DNA of 64,000 nt from Hirudo medicinalis (Eukaryota > Annelida > Clitellata > Hirudinida > Hirudinidae), in contig MPNW01000041.1 in assembly GCA_011800805.1 (NCBI GenBank), forward strand, positions 211,639-275,638, given 5' to 3'. Both the position numbers and the translations under genes were made by a program. Below are positions 36,740-52,881 of the stretch, in pieces (position 1 is the first letter of the stretch; every line of letters begins with the position of its first letter). Under the pieces are notes generated by a model, which saw only the letters and a list, made by a program, of their open reading frames with translations, was not told the DNA's origin and did no database searches.

Positions 36740-39282
36740 AAATGAAGTTCTGATTTCAAACTTGTGATCTGAGTTAATTTTTTTATTGATCCTTGATGAA
36801 ATTCAAGGGATTCAAAAGTATTTTTTGTTGAACATTGAATTTTTTTTACTCATGCTTCTTGATAGCTTGTTGCATGTGAGTGTTGCTTGTTGCTTTCTTG
36901 GCATTTTACTTTTCTCAGAGCATCTCCTAATATATATCATTTTTATTAGTAGAACTCTTACTGATGGAACTGTAATTGAGCCATTGTAGTAGTGGCAAAA
37001 CATTCAAAATGTGTGGCTATTAATGAGATTTGAAAACTAAATTTAGATGTTTATGAAAAATATAATTGTGGATTGATGCATCTTTAATCTAATTTCTGCA
37101 GATAATTTTCTTTTCTATTAATGTGATTCAATAACTACATAGGGCTATTACAATCACCTCTTGGTTTTGAGTAACTTCAGCATCGTTGGCCATATACTCC
37201 ATGTTTGTCAATTACTTTTTCAGATAACTGTTGTGAGTTTTGCCTTTTGTATGTTCAACTTTATAATGTTTTTCGAATTTTCATGTGACCTCAGTCCGGA
37301 ATTATTTCATTTCATTGGATTTAGATGCTGCAATGTGGAACTTATGTGAAGTTTGATTTTCTGTTGGTTCACAAAATTTGTCTAAATGTTGTAATGTGAG
37401 TTTTATTCTGAGATATGGTTTTACCAATGTACATCATGTACCTAGACGATAAGGACAGGTACTTGTCCTTTGGTTGTAAGATGGTTTCTAGTGGTTTAGC
37501 ACTACATAAGAAATTAATTATTACCATAATCTCATTAATTGCGATTTACATTGTGGATTTGGTATCATTAAATTCATAATTAAAGATTAGGAAGTATTGT
37601 CGGAGATTGGCTGAATATGTGCACCATGGACCCACATGGGGGACATGAAATCACCTAATTTGAGAAGATTGGAGGCGATCGGCCCGAGGAATATTCAAGG
37701 AAAATCATGTCTTTGTGAAAATGTTACGTTTTAGGGCGGTGGGCCGTGGATTTGGATTTATTTCTAGCTTGCAATCAAAAGTGAGTAATCTGGCACCTTC
37801 TGGCCCAAGTGTTTCGACTGTTGTGATGTTTTATAGTTAGATCCTTAGATCTTGTTAGAGTCAGAATAACGTTTATTGACGATTACTTAATTGGTGGCTT
37901 GTGGGGCATTAAAGCTGGTATTTTTTCTGATTTGTTCATAGGATTACAAGATATGTGAGCATTATGTTATGAGATTAAATCGATTTTATTTATTCATTAT
38001 TTGATTATTTGTTACATCCAATACCAAAAGCGAATTAAGAAAATGCGTTAAAACTTTACTAGCAGTCCTCTATATTGTTTACCAAAAAATCCTTAACAAA
38101 TGTCATAATTCCTTAATTCCTTTTATAAATTTCTTTTTCAGTATGTATCTTAGATAATGATGCTTTTAATGACATGCTTCTATAGTAAAATTACGGGAAT
38201 GTTTATTTACATGATAAATAATTAAATATTACCTAATATAATTTAATATTTATTAATAATACAGCATATAATATGTACTTAAAATTATCGCTTAATACAT
38301 TTCTTTGGTTAATATCTTGTTTTACGTCCCTTTATATATCGCTCTTGGCATGTTTATGGGATTTCTTAGGGATATCTAAATATTTGGAAAAAGTGATTAG
38401 GTAAGGTTTTTGTTTTTGGTTATACACACAAGGTTTGTCTCAGTAGGTAGTCCTGTTGTTCGTAAGTCTTTCTAATTTTTGTGGACAAAAATTTCTGCGG
38501 AAATGCATGGATGTCATCAAGGATTGACATCTGCTTAATTTCCTAAAATCAAATACACATAGGTCTTGTTAATTGTTTCATACTTCAGGATTCTAACCCT
38601 TCCATCTTTCATATGCAGCCGATATTGCCCTTTCTTCGTCTACTTTAATTCACCTTCAAATCTCATCTCTATTTCAAACTGCTTATCTCGTCTGTAGTCA
38701 TGATCATATCAATCCTGAAAATTCTTCTGCTCCTCTGCTGATGTAATAATAATTAATAATAGTTGTAATAACAATAATGTAACTTGCCTGTGCAGATGGC
38801 AGCTTTTATTTTAGTTTTTATTCACTTAGACTATTGCATACAATCTTCTGTAAGGTTTATTGACTTCTATATATGATGTGTCCGAAATAATTGCAAGGCT
38901 CATTGTCGTCAACCCAAGTTTCCTCAGCTCTGCTAACCTGGAATATCTGTACTGGTTACCTGACCAACATTTCATCAGACATGCCATCATCACTTATAAT
39001 ATACTTGTGCGAGGTAGCCCCTCTGATTCCTCATGCTAACACATACCTGATCACCTTCACGCTACTTTGCTGTTCACCTATACCAACATATGTCTTCTCT
39101 CTTCAACTGCAGCTCTGCTTCCCCTACCCCTCTTATCAGATGGCACATGGTGCCATACAAATAAACTATTATCTTTAACAAGATGACATAAGGATAAATA
39201 TTTTTTTATTATAAAGGTTTTAGAATGTCAAGTATTACTGTTTCTATATTGATTTTTAGAACATTTCAAGATTTATAATAGT
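36740..39282. other. Intergenic region between protein 4.1 and ABCF1
   Basis: Mostly AT-rich with no supported gene. Two patches are less AT-rich: about 37600-37760, and about 38880-39160, where a 95-codon ORF (38891-39178) has no family match. A short palindrome (TGGCACATGGTGCCA) lies near 39141. The left part probably includes the 4.1 3' UTR. Confidence 0.45.
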
Positions 39283-42659
<3,377 letters not shown>

Positions 42660-42789
42660 CATGCAACAGCAGTTCATAACATGTTGAAAGAAATTGCATC
42701 ATTGCCAATGGAAAATAAATGTGATATGTACTGGCGTCTATCTATTTGAATGAATGAATAAATTCGTCGAGCATAAAGCGGGGTTTTAA

Positions 42790-43300
42790 TCAAAACATTG
42801 TTTTGAAGCCTGATTTTTCAACCTCCTGGCATATGTCACCTCTTTAGTCCTTTCCAAGCTCGACTACTGCAACTCAGTTCTGGTCGGGCTAACCAAAACT
42901 CTTACTCGTCGTCTGCAGTCCGTCGTCAATGCAGCTGCCAGGCTTGTGATGATAAAGCACAAATATGACCACATCACCCCATCCTCAGTGAACTACATTG
43001 GCTGGGGATCGAACGCAGGATTGAATTCAAAGTGGCACTTCTAGTTTTCAAGTGCCTCAAAGAGATGGCTCCCCCGCGTCGAAAGTGACTCGCCTCCGAG
43101 GCTAGCCTAGTCGAAAACGACTCAGATCATCTTCGTCGCTCCTCTTCGTTCCGGCCGGGCGACTCGAGTGCGCTGGGGTCGTTTACGGTTGCTGGCCCAA
43201 GGATCTGAAACCAACTTCCACTTCAGGTCCGCAGCAACCATTGAAGGCTTTAGAAAGTCTCTCAAGACGCATTTATACGGTGGCCTTCAGGTCCTGTGAT
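42790..43300 (+). mobile_element. 3' remnant of a LINE (L2/CR1/jockey-like) reverse transcriptase
   Basis: GC-rich block with fragments of the C-terminal RT region common in L2/CR1-type LINEs: SKLDYCNSVLVGLTKT then RLQSVVNAAARLV (about 42850-42945), YDHIT, a degraded LHWLGIERRIEFKVALLVFK, and later words resembling TVAGP.....LPLQVRSSNH...FRKSLKTHLY near 43240-43290, all interrupted by shifts and stops. Only the 3' part is present, as usual for 5'-truncated LINE insertions. It directly follows ABCF1. Confidence 0.8.
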
Positions 43301-43734
43301 TCGGACTTACGCCACCATAAAGATTGTCTTATTTGAATTGAATCAAGCCAGCTCATGCAATTAGCCTTGGAAAGGAACGCTAGGCAGATAGTTATCCTAA
43401 CAACTTGTTCAGAATGATTATTTACACATCTACTCAGATAAATAAAACTATATAACTATTAAAAGAAGAAAGACTATACAAATCAAACAAATACTTTTGC
43501 GTATCCAAGAATTTACTGTTGATCGCGAATGAACGTAGTACCACCAAAGATGTTGAAAAAGTTAGCAGATTGCATAAACACCATGCTATGGTCTTGGAGT
43601 AGTTCCATATATACTCTTCGGATTAAAAGAAATCGCTAGCCGATTTGAGGCATGACTTGATGAGGACTTGGTATGGTGATTTTCTTCGATGTCTTCACAT
43701 CTGTTATATGTCAATCAAGTTGAAATCTAACTCT
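43301..43734. other. Short flank downstream of the LINE remnant
   Basis: AT-rich with no gene or repeat recognised. Confidence 0.4.
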
Positions 43735-44930
43735 TCAATGTATACATTTCGAAAAGTCTAAGGGCAGTCGAAATTCAGGAGCCTCACCCTGCTCCTCTGA
43801 AATGACGTCCCTGGGCAAAGGTGGAACTTTTCCTTTGGCTCTGCCAGTTTGTCCATCGATATTTTTCTAAATCTGTTGAAGAAAGTTAGTTTTTTCGGGA
43901 TATTAGATGTCCATTCCATCATTAGCAATATCAGGTAAAAAAAACTATTACCAAAAAACACTCCACATTAGAACGGACAGAAGCTTAATTTGAATTTAGA
44001 ACTAGTGCTAACATTTTGAAATCTTATTCTGTATTTTCAACTAAGATATAACTCATTGTTATGGCAAAGCGGGAAATTCGAAATAATTTAAATGTGTAAT
44101 TTTAATGTGTTTCTAAAAATTCGGTAATTATAATTTATTCAAAACTAGTTAGGAAACTCGGTTCTGGATGTGGTAATTAAAAATATAAAATAATTGGATA
44201 ATAAAAAAGACAAAAGCGGTTGGCGTGACCTATTTCAGAGAATGTCTGGCCAATCACAGCATATGAAGCGCTCGTATGAATATTAATCATATCTAGCTTG
44301 TGACGAATTATTCAAAGTGGTTTGAAAATGCGTTTTCTGTGACCCTCGCCAAAAGTGTCATCCTACAAAGTTTCAACAAAATAATTTATATAGTATAAAT
44401 TTTATGAGGTACTGGTAGACGTTTGCCCTTTATTTAATAGTTCTAGTTTGTGACTCATTAATTCACAAGCCCGGGAGAAACCAGGTGACTCACAAGCGGA
44501 TTAAAACAATTTGTAAACCTGAACCGCATTTTAATAAATGTTTTAAAACCTCCTCGAAAAAAATGACCTTAAAATGCTTGTCAAGCATTAACATTGCTGG
44601 TTTATTTCCGATGACGTTATTTACAAAGCCTTTAAGCGAGTTTTGTTCCGCATCTATAATAAAAACCTTTTCCTTTTTGGCACCTATTTCAAATTGGTAC
44701 GCCAAAATTTTAGAGTTAGTGCATAAATAAAATTTAGTAAACTATGCATTTTTTTAAGTATATAAAACAAACCTTAGGGGTTCTTGCATATAGCAGACAT
44801 CTTTCTAAAATTGTAAAAGAACGTCTGGAAGTTGGTTTTATTGTTAAGTGATTGTAAAATGTTAATTTGGCGTTCAAAACCAATAAAGTAATAAATTTTA
44901 AGAAACTTGTCACGAAAGCGTTTAATTGTA
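43735..44930 (-). CDS. Possible unrecognised minus-strand gene (2-3 exons)
   Basis: Tentative. One block (minus strand, about 44700 down to 44512) is open and protein-like: KILAYQFEIGAKKEKVFIID, then AEQNSLKGFVNNVIGN, KPAMLMLDKHFKVIFF, ending at a donor TTCAG|GTTTAC. Upstream, about 44775-44840 could encode a basic leader (RCLLYARTPK) ending AAG|GTTTGT. Downstream, 43735-43866 encodes GRAKGKVPPLPRDVISEEQG and then APEFRLPLDFSK before TGA. The phases of these pieces do not join cleanly, so an exon is missing or one piece is not coding. I do not recognise a family. No start codon is fixed. Confidence 0.25.
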
Positions 44931-44976
44931 GGCGTGTTTGAGACCGAGATTCGATTGTCTTTGCTAAATAATCAAC

Positions 44977-47900
44977 ATGGCAGGGTTAGGTCGATTGAAT
45001 TTTTCTGGTGCAGTCTGCAGGCGTTTTATCATTACTTATTTTGTTTTTGTTTAGTTGTATGTCTGCCCATAGATATGTATCAGGAAGTAGGAATGGCTGG
45101 TGAACCTATTCATTCCCGAGAACTTAGAACTTAAACATTTGATGCTTTTGTGTTGTGGAGCGCTATGGTTGTTTCGCATACATTTCTTTTAGCAACTAAA
45201 TTTATTGGATGGAGCCAGTAGATGATACATTTGTGGAGAACGGTTGATTGTAACTATGTACTGATCGACGTCAAATTTTTCTTATTAAATGTTAAATATT
45301 TTGAGATTACTAGTACATGAAAGTACAGTACTTGACTTATTTACTAGGTTATTAACATTTTAATTTAATTTTAGGTTTTTTATAAGATTTTGAATTTTTA
45401 TCACATTATTTTGCAATGCTTTGCATTTTATTTCATTGTGGAATACTAATACATTTGGTTACTTTGATTAGCAGACTTTAATTGTTAAGAAATGTATGGG
45501 AGCTAGTAACAATTATTTATTCTAAATTAACTTAAATTAAAATTTGTCTAAGTTGATGATGGCTTAACAATACAATGTCTGGCAATGAAAACATAAAGAC
45601 ATTTACTGAAAAAACTTTTGATTGCATCATTGATCTGCTTTATTTTCATTAACATTATTTCATCTAAATATATTTAGCTTTAATCAATAATTTAATTTCT
45701 TAATATGGTGTTTATTTTGTAAAAGAATGGTAGGGTATATTTGCAACTACAATTACATTACAGATATTTATATTTAAATGAATTTTAACAATCTTACTGT
45801 GACAGAAATGTGATTTAGTAACAGAAATGAATGAGAATTTATATCTTTTTTTCAAGTTTCAAGTAACGTCTGTTACTTAAAATATTACTATACAATATTA
45901 TCTTTTAGGTAATTTTTCCACTTTGTAATATAAAAATAATATAATATTACATAAAATATAAATTTTGAGTAGGTTTATTGTAATAATTTTTGGTTGTTAT
46001 TTTTGAAAAATAAGGTGAAATGATTGGAGTTTAATATTTTTTAAACTTTAAATGCAAGTTTTATCTCCAATTTAAGCTGTTAACTTTAATAAATGTCACA
46101 ACATTTCAAGGTCTACTAAGTTATTTGTTGGTAATATACCAAGAAATTGTAATTCACAAAGTCTTCGAACACTATTTGAGACAATGGGAAGAGTTTCAGA
46201 ATGTGATGTTGTCAAAGACTATGCTTTTGTCGTGAGTGAATCAAGATTCTATTTATTTGAAAACTGATGATATTTCAGATTTTGCTAATAACTAATTTTA
46301 AATGTTATTTTAATTTATATCCAATTAATTTAGACATTGATTAAAACCTCAAGAAAATCTGAAAAATTTATTCTAATCTTTTTCAGCATTATGTAAGTCC
46401 TGCAGATGCAGAAAAGGCTCTGAAATTTCTGGATGGGACAAATTTCCAGGGATGTAACCTTAGGATTCAAGTAATTTCGATTCTAAAAGTTTTTCCTTTT
46501 ATTTGGTTGCTTATTTGCCTCTTGGGCTTACTCTTTCGATAGGTATCACATAGCAAGGTTCGGTCAAAGCCTGGCATGGGGGATAAGGATGTCTGCTACA
46601 GATGTGGAAAAGAAGGACACTGGTGAGGGTTAAAAATGTTGTCATAATATTGAGTGGAATTTTTGACTGCTTCTGGATTTGGTGTGGTGCTCCAAATTTG
46701 TAGCCTTAAATTTATCTAGTGAATTGATTTTTATTAACTGTTGGCTCACTGTTAATAATGTTCAATTTTGGACAGGTTAGAAATTTGTTGTTTGATCGCT
46801 TGAATTAGTGAATCTGAAATCAAATGTAGATTTAAGGTAGCTCGGCATTGCCATAAATCAGAAAGTAGTTGTTAGCCTATAAGCCACCTTATTTTTGTGA
46901 GTCCATTTAGAGTCATTTGGTGTTTATGACATATGTAAATTCATATTGATAATATTGTTCTAGGTCTAAAGACTGTCACTTGGAAAGGTAGGTTTTTTGC
47001 TTTCATTTTCTGTATGTTCAAGTTTTTGTATGTAATTTAATATTATGATGATGATGATACAAATGTAATATCATGAAAGTGCCTCAATGCTGCATTCCTT
47101 TGTCATTGAAATGAGGTTGCTGATAATTCTGTTCAAAAGAAATTGATAAATTTCAAATCTGGGTTGATCCATGACTAATGTGGAGATTTGATTCTTTGCT
47201 TACATAACTTTCCATTCTTATAATTTTATGTTATTTTAATAAAATATGAGATCATTCATAAATTATAAATTTCTTGTTATTCCTAGTAAGATTTACATGG
47301 GTTATTAAGTTATTAAGTGTTTGTGGAGACCTGCATGATGACCTGCACATTTTTAATAATGGTCGATGATAATGTCTTGTCAGAGAATCTAGAGGGCCAT
47401 ACGCATCGAGAGAGGAGGACAGAAGGAGGGAAAACAAAGCCATTCCGATGTTCATCGAGCCTCACATTACAACACCTGACAGATACAATCCTTATGAAAG
47501 GAAGCCTGAGATACCCATCACTTTTCCTGGCTATTCCTTGGAATATGCTGCCCAGACGGCTTTCCAGTCCTCACTTTACAACAGAGAATTTTCGAGTGAC
47601 AATCGAACACCTAACTTCAATGGATCTACGAACCTACTCTTCCAGAACACTTCAAATTCCCTATACACTCCCTCATCAAATCCAACTTTCCCTGATTCAT
47701 CTGCTTATCCAGCAGCAGTCAATATCAGGTGTCTTTCAACTTTGAAATGTTGTTATAATATAATTAATACAATATTTATTAATGCAGAGTATGATTTTTA
47801 ACAAGTTTAGACTTAAATATTATTCATCTGTGTGAGCAAAGTAAAATGATTTTGAATATGTGTCATACATAAATCATGTCCTGATATTGATTGTAACTGT

Positions 47901-48406
47901 TCACAAGGTACCCTGTCACTGGGAACAGCACTTACCCTGCATCAGCTGGAATTATTGGCTTTGATACTCCAAATCCTGCTTTTCCTGGGCTGACTGGAAG
48001 TAGATTTGTGGCTGGTTCAACAAATTTGGTTTATCCACAGACTGATTCAATCACCAGACCTCCTGCTGACTATTACACGCAGAGATTAAGGTAATCAAAT
48101 TGCAATCTTCATCAATTGCCTTTATATCTAAAGGATCTTCTGAAAAGAATAGAAATCAGAATTTCCGTTGACTCTACTGTTGCTACTTTTAAAAATTGTT
48201 GTTCTTTTAAACTAGAGGTTTGTTGAAGTTAGTGCTAGTTAACCATTGCCTATTTCTAAATGATAATTGTTGAGTATTAGTTAGTTAAGATAGTAATGTA
48301 TGGTTCAGGTTATTCTTCATTAATGGCTGAATATTGACATTTGATATTGATGACCATGTTATTTAAAAGGACTCCAGTATATGGAATGGAAATCAATGGA
48401 GGGTGA
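44977..48406 (+). CDS. RBM4/Lark-like RNA-binding protein (one RRM plus CCHC knuckle)
   Basis: RNA-binding protein of the RBM4/Lark type, a group acting in splicing, translation control and circadian rhythm. Exons: 44977-44984 (inferred first coding exon, MA plus two bases), 46111-46231, 46387-46470, 46543-46622, 46964-46987, 47384-47728, 47908-48090, 48370-48406 (TGA); 293 aa. The RRM has RNP2 KLFVGNI and RNP1 KDYAFVHY. The next exon gives LRIQVSHSKVR, then [21 protein letters not shown], the retroviral-type zinc knuckle that follows the second RRM of RBM4. The remainder is a low-complexity tail rich in Pro, Ser, Tyr and Asn. Vertebrate RBM4 has two RRMs. Here the single RRM aligns best with RRM2. 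The tiny first exon was chosen because ATGGCAGG|GTTAGG gives the right phase, and it is separated by a 1.1 kb intron. Confidence 0.88.
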
Positions 48407-49019
48407 GGTAGTCTTTTAAAAGTTTATTTTAACATGGGATTAATCAAATCAACTTTTCAAACACAGGATAGATGTTTCCTCCTACCTGGATACCAGAAGA
48501 TACTGACCTCCTGGCTACTCTCGCGTGTGTGCGCGTGCGTGCGGTAATGACAGCAGCACATGTAAAGATAAATTTTATTTCCAGAACATTCAGTTGTGTA
48601 AATGTTTCTCCGGATTTACAAGTACATTATGGGCCCTTTATTTTCAATGTTGTGTATATTGGTTTTATTCATGTTAGCAATTAGCTTTTCCTATGAGCGT
48701 TGTAGTTTGTGCTTTGTAGATCATGTTTGCAAAACATTTACAATATAATCGAGGAGTGATATTACAAGTCCAATTTTAGTGGATGTCAGCTTGGTCCAAT
48801 CCAATTTATCTTGATTGTTGTTTATGTCTGATTTTTCATAAAAACAAGCATTGTTTTAAACCTTGTGCCATTATTGTCAAGTTATGGCAACAAAAACAAG
48901 CGCAACAGACATACAACAATTGTTTTCATCATCGTCAGCGAGCTATTTGTCATGCAGAATAAGATTTCAAAATAACACAACTATGTGGAAGAACTTTGAA
49001 GTATTTTGTGCACTTCGCT
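48407..49019. other. 3' flank of the RBM4-like gene
   Basis: Probably mostly its 3' UTR. It includes a short alternating GTGTGTGCGCGTGCGTGCG stretch at about 48525-48543 and no coding exon that I can support. Confidence 0.45.
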
Positions 49020-50615
49020 CAGATTATAGGTATCAACGGCTTTTGTGATTTCTTTGGCTTTGTATGAGTCTTCTCTTTTTTGCTTCAATAGAGGCACCAT
49101 TCTTCTTTGTCGTCTTGTCCTAGGTCTGATATTTATAGAAAACGGTTAATTTCAAAACCAAAGTTGAAGAGTCTGGGAAACTAGCCAATATCGGCATATA
49201 TAATGCTTTCCTTCTCACAGGCAGATGAAATCGCTTTTCCCCTAAAATTCGCTTAAAGTAGTGTGGCTTTAAATTTTAGCGCCTTCCATTACTGGAGTAT
49301 AAAATATTTTAAGATTAATTTGAACAATTAATGTAGCTATAGGATGCCTCATCTTAAACTTGCCACGGATCGACCACAATTGAATGGCCATAGGGTACAA
49401 AACGAGCCGTCGTGTCTCTTGCCAGGCTTGTGTTGACAAAGTATACTTGATTGTCAAATGCTGTTACTCTTGCCAGTAACTCCCAATGAGTAAGGCCAAA
49501 AGCATCGATGAAAGCTCCGCAGAAAATCAATAGCTTACATCCTGGGGAGAGGTTTTAATTGTTATAGTGTATTTGTTCATAAGTGCTGGTCTAAAAGTTT
49601 ATTACTTACCGTTTTTAAAATAATAATATGCCACCTCTGGGAATCCGACATCATAACATATTCCTAGGCCCACCATGCAAAATACTTTTATTGGAAAAAT
49701 TTAAAAAAAAATGTTTGTATTGGAATTATATAATTTGGAAACCTACGAATATCTAATATCGTTAGAGAATTTCCTGCAGAAAGTGATTTTGACTCATGGA
49801 ACGTTATTCCTCCAGGGACATCAAAATCAAATAGGTGTGCCTAGCATCGCATTTCAAGGAAGTATGTTTATTACTTTTATAGTAGACATTTACAGTTTCT
49901 TTTCACCCGTATGTTCCGCAGCTTCACGCCGAGCATATTAAAAAGAATCTTGCTATAGGTAGCTAACAGTTTCCCATTTGGTCCAAACACAAGTGTTATA
50001 TAGCTTGTCATTCCTTCTTTCAATAATAGATCCTAATAAAGGAAGCTAATGGATTAAAGTATAAAGTAAAATCAACTTCTAGATGTATTGCCTGCGAATA
50101 AATATACTTTGTTTTTAACTGATGCTTTTGAAAACACGTTTGTGGATTCTCCAAAAATGGCTTTCCGCTTGCTCAGAAAGTATCGATGACCATAAGGCTT
50201 TATGGCAGCATTCCTAGTCATAATCAATTCTTATTAATTTTTAAATTTCAACAAAAAAGTTTTAACCTGTCTTACTGTCAGAGACAAAACTTTTGCACCA
50301 CCTTCGCTTGCATATATATCATACTTATTAATTATAATTATCAATTAGATTGGCGATTTTAGCCATGTTTTTCTTATTTGACGTAAAATTCTGAATCAAG
50401 GCTAATTTAAATTCTGCAACGGTAATAAGCTCCGCAATTGGAAGAATGTCTTTCAAGAGAACATTTAAAAATCTAGATCCTCTCGCAATAACAAATTTAA
50501 CCGCCGGTTGATAATTATTTTCATAGGTATATATTTATGGTTTCCTTATTTAGGTCAATTTCATAAGTAACAAACTTAGATAATAACAAATTGCAAACTC
50601 ACTCGTCGATGCCAT
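49020..50615 (-). pseudogene. NIT2: NIT2 pseudogene (tandem copy of the intact gene next to it)
   Basis: Degenerate copy of the NIT2 gene at 51102-52881, with all nine exons still recognisable in order: ATGGCATCGACGA at 50603-50615, then blocks near 50270-50420, 50090-50220, 49935-50035, 49750-49850, 49615-49700, 49360-49545, 49185-49240 and 49020-49125. The catalytic block GLGICYD and the segment YGHSIVVDPW remain. Defects seen: an AT-rich insertion with in-frame stops in exon 2, a +1 shift in exon 3, a 5-base deletion in exon 4 (after NDKLYNTC) leading to an early stop, a 1-base loss in the last exon before the ...VPLLKQKRED block, and GC in place of GT at two more donors. It is therefore non-coding or a relic. 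Confidence 0.9.
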
Positions 50616-51101
50616 TCCTAGCGAATAAGAAATGCCCACGAGTTAAAAAAAAATTAAAGACAGTTTTGCACGACAAACGTTAGGTTAGCACCTTAATCAT
50701 CTTGCGCAGAGTAGAATCATGAATGTCATTTTGGTACACTTGCGCAGAAGCGTATTACTGATAGTGACAGCTTAAATAAAACAGTGCAAACTGCTTCGAT
50801 GACGGCACATTCCTCAGTCCTTCGTTTCATTCATGCATTAAATTACAAAACATGTGCAAGGCATACATGACGTATGGTCACAACAGCAGGCGGTCTAAGG
50901 TCAAATTGACTGCAGTTTCTCTACTAAGCCAACACCTAGCAAACCGTTATTCCAAGATAAGGCCACATAGTAAAAGTTTTTTTTTTCTTGGCATTTCAGC
51001 TCAAGAAATTAGAATTATCATGATGTTTCTTAACTAAAATAAAATTCAATGCAACCAAAATAAAGTAAGTTTGTGTAAGTCTTTGGCTATCATCAATGTA
51101 C
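50616..51101. other. Spacer between the two NIT2 copies
   Basis: Carries the 3' flank of the intact NIT2 and the former promoter side of the pseudogene. No other feature recognised. Confidence 0.45.
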
Positions 51102-52881
51102 TTAGTCTGATTTGAAGACATTGATAGCATCCACACTTTCAACCTTGTACAAATCTTCTCTTTTCTGTTTGAGCACTGGGATCATGCTTCTCACCTCATC
51201 AACATGATCCAAATCTAAAATTGATATAGATTGATACAGTGAATGTGATTTAAGTTAAAATGCATATTCCAGAAAAAGACAAACCGATGTCGGCATAGAT
51301 AATGCCCTCTTTTTCATCAATAGATGAAATAACTCTGCCCCTAGATCAAAATATAACCAAATATATGTCCAAATAAAAAATATATATGTTTAAAAAAGTT
51401 ATTTGATTGAGAACTACTTTAAATACTCACCAAGGATCAACAACCATTGAATGGCCATAAGACACATAAGAGGCAGAGTCATCCCTTGCAAGACTGGTAG
51501 CAGCAAAATAAGCTTGACTATCAAGCGCCCTTGCTCTTATTAAAAGTTCCCAGTGAGCAGGACCAGTGGTCAAGTTGAAAGCACCACAGAACATTAAAAG
51601 TTTACATCCTAAGCAATTCAATAATTTTTTTTTAATTGCATGCACATTATCATTTGATAGACCAAATTCTAAGAATGTATATCTAGATATAAGTATATAG
51701 TATATATAAGTATATAGATATTAATTTCATAGGTGTGACTTCATTTCAGTGATTCATAAACATTTTACCAATTCTGCACAAACTTTATTACTATTTACTA
51801 CTAATTATTAAAATAATGCAATTTTAAAAATGAATCAGTGTTAACAAACATTACCATGTTTAGCATAGAGTTGAGTAATCTCAGGAAATCTAATGTCATA
51901 ACATATTCCCAGGCCAACCCTGCAAAATGCTACAAATGGAAAATGAAAAAAAAAATAAAAACTAAACATTTTCAATCAACAAAGCCTAATTGGGAAACTA
52001 ACGAAGATCCAATATTTCCAATGAGTTTCCTGCTGCCAATGATTTTGACTCTTGGAAAGATATTTTACCAGGAACATCAACATCAAAGAGATGCATCTGA
52101 AATATTAAAGTGCATTTAAAAGGCAGTATAAGAAATATATTTAAAATGTGATCTGCATTGAGATTCATTGAAATTGGTAAATTGCAAACACAAATGACAA
52201 AACGAATTTAAAAACATTAATACTTTGCTATAAGTTGACAAAAGTTTTCCATCTGGTCCAAACACAGTACAGGTGTTATATAGTTTGTCGTCCCTTCTTT
52301 CAATGATGGATCCTAATAAAGCAAGATATTAGAGTAAATTATGTTATGATAAGGTAAGACTATAGTGGCCTTGCCTGCAAATAAGTAAATTTTGTTGTCA
52401 GCTGCTGCTTTTGAAAAAACTTTTGTGGATTCCCCAGGAATGGTTTCAGCATGATCAGAGAAATATTGGTGACCGTATGGTGAATTGCAACATTCCTACA
52501 AAGGTTTGAGAGTTACTCATTCATAAATCTAAAGACTTTACTAGAAGCTTCTTACTGGAAGACTTAAAACGTTTGCACCATTCTTGCACGCCTCGTTAAT
52601 CAGTTTTGTGATTTTAGACAAATTTTCTTTTTTGTTAGAAGTAGCAAAAAACTGGATTAAGGCCAACCTAAATTCTGCAATTGCAATATTTCATTGGTTA
52701 TAAAGCAAACATTTTTGTAAATATTATGTCACGTACAACATAAATACGGTAACATTGTGAATGTAGGTAAATGTCGAACTCCACGGTTGGCATTGCCAAC
52801 AAATACCGCAAACTTAAAATATTTAGTCGTTCGAGCCTAAGTTTGGAAACTATGAACAATAATCTCACTTCTCGAAGTCAT
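51102..52881 (-). CDS. NIT2: NIT2 (omega-amidase, nitrilase superfamily)
   Basis: Omega-amidase that hydrolyses alpha-ketoglutaramate and alpha-ketosuccinamate to the keto acids plus ammonia. Nine minus-strand exons: 52869-52881, 52556-52674, 52375-52495, 52224-52312, 52003-52096, 51855-51929, 51431-51608, 51285-51340, 51102-51214 (TAA); 285 aa in one frame (human 276). The start [13 protein letters not shown] parallels human MTSFRLALIQL. The catalytic triad of nitrilases is present: Glu in [10 protein letters not shown], Lys in [13 protein letters not shown], Cys in [11 protein letters not shown]. The block [15 protein letters not shown] is almost identical to human. The intron after exon 3 uses a GC donor (TTTGCAG|GCAAGG), and the pseudogene next door shares it. 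The gene is head to head with PTCD3. Confidence 0.97.

Noticed and set aside
38891..39178. 95-codon ORF before ABCF1
   Set aside because: No similarity, no splice sites that tie it to ABCF1, and many Ser/Leu/Thr from CT-rich DNA.
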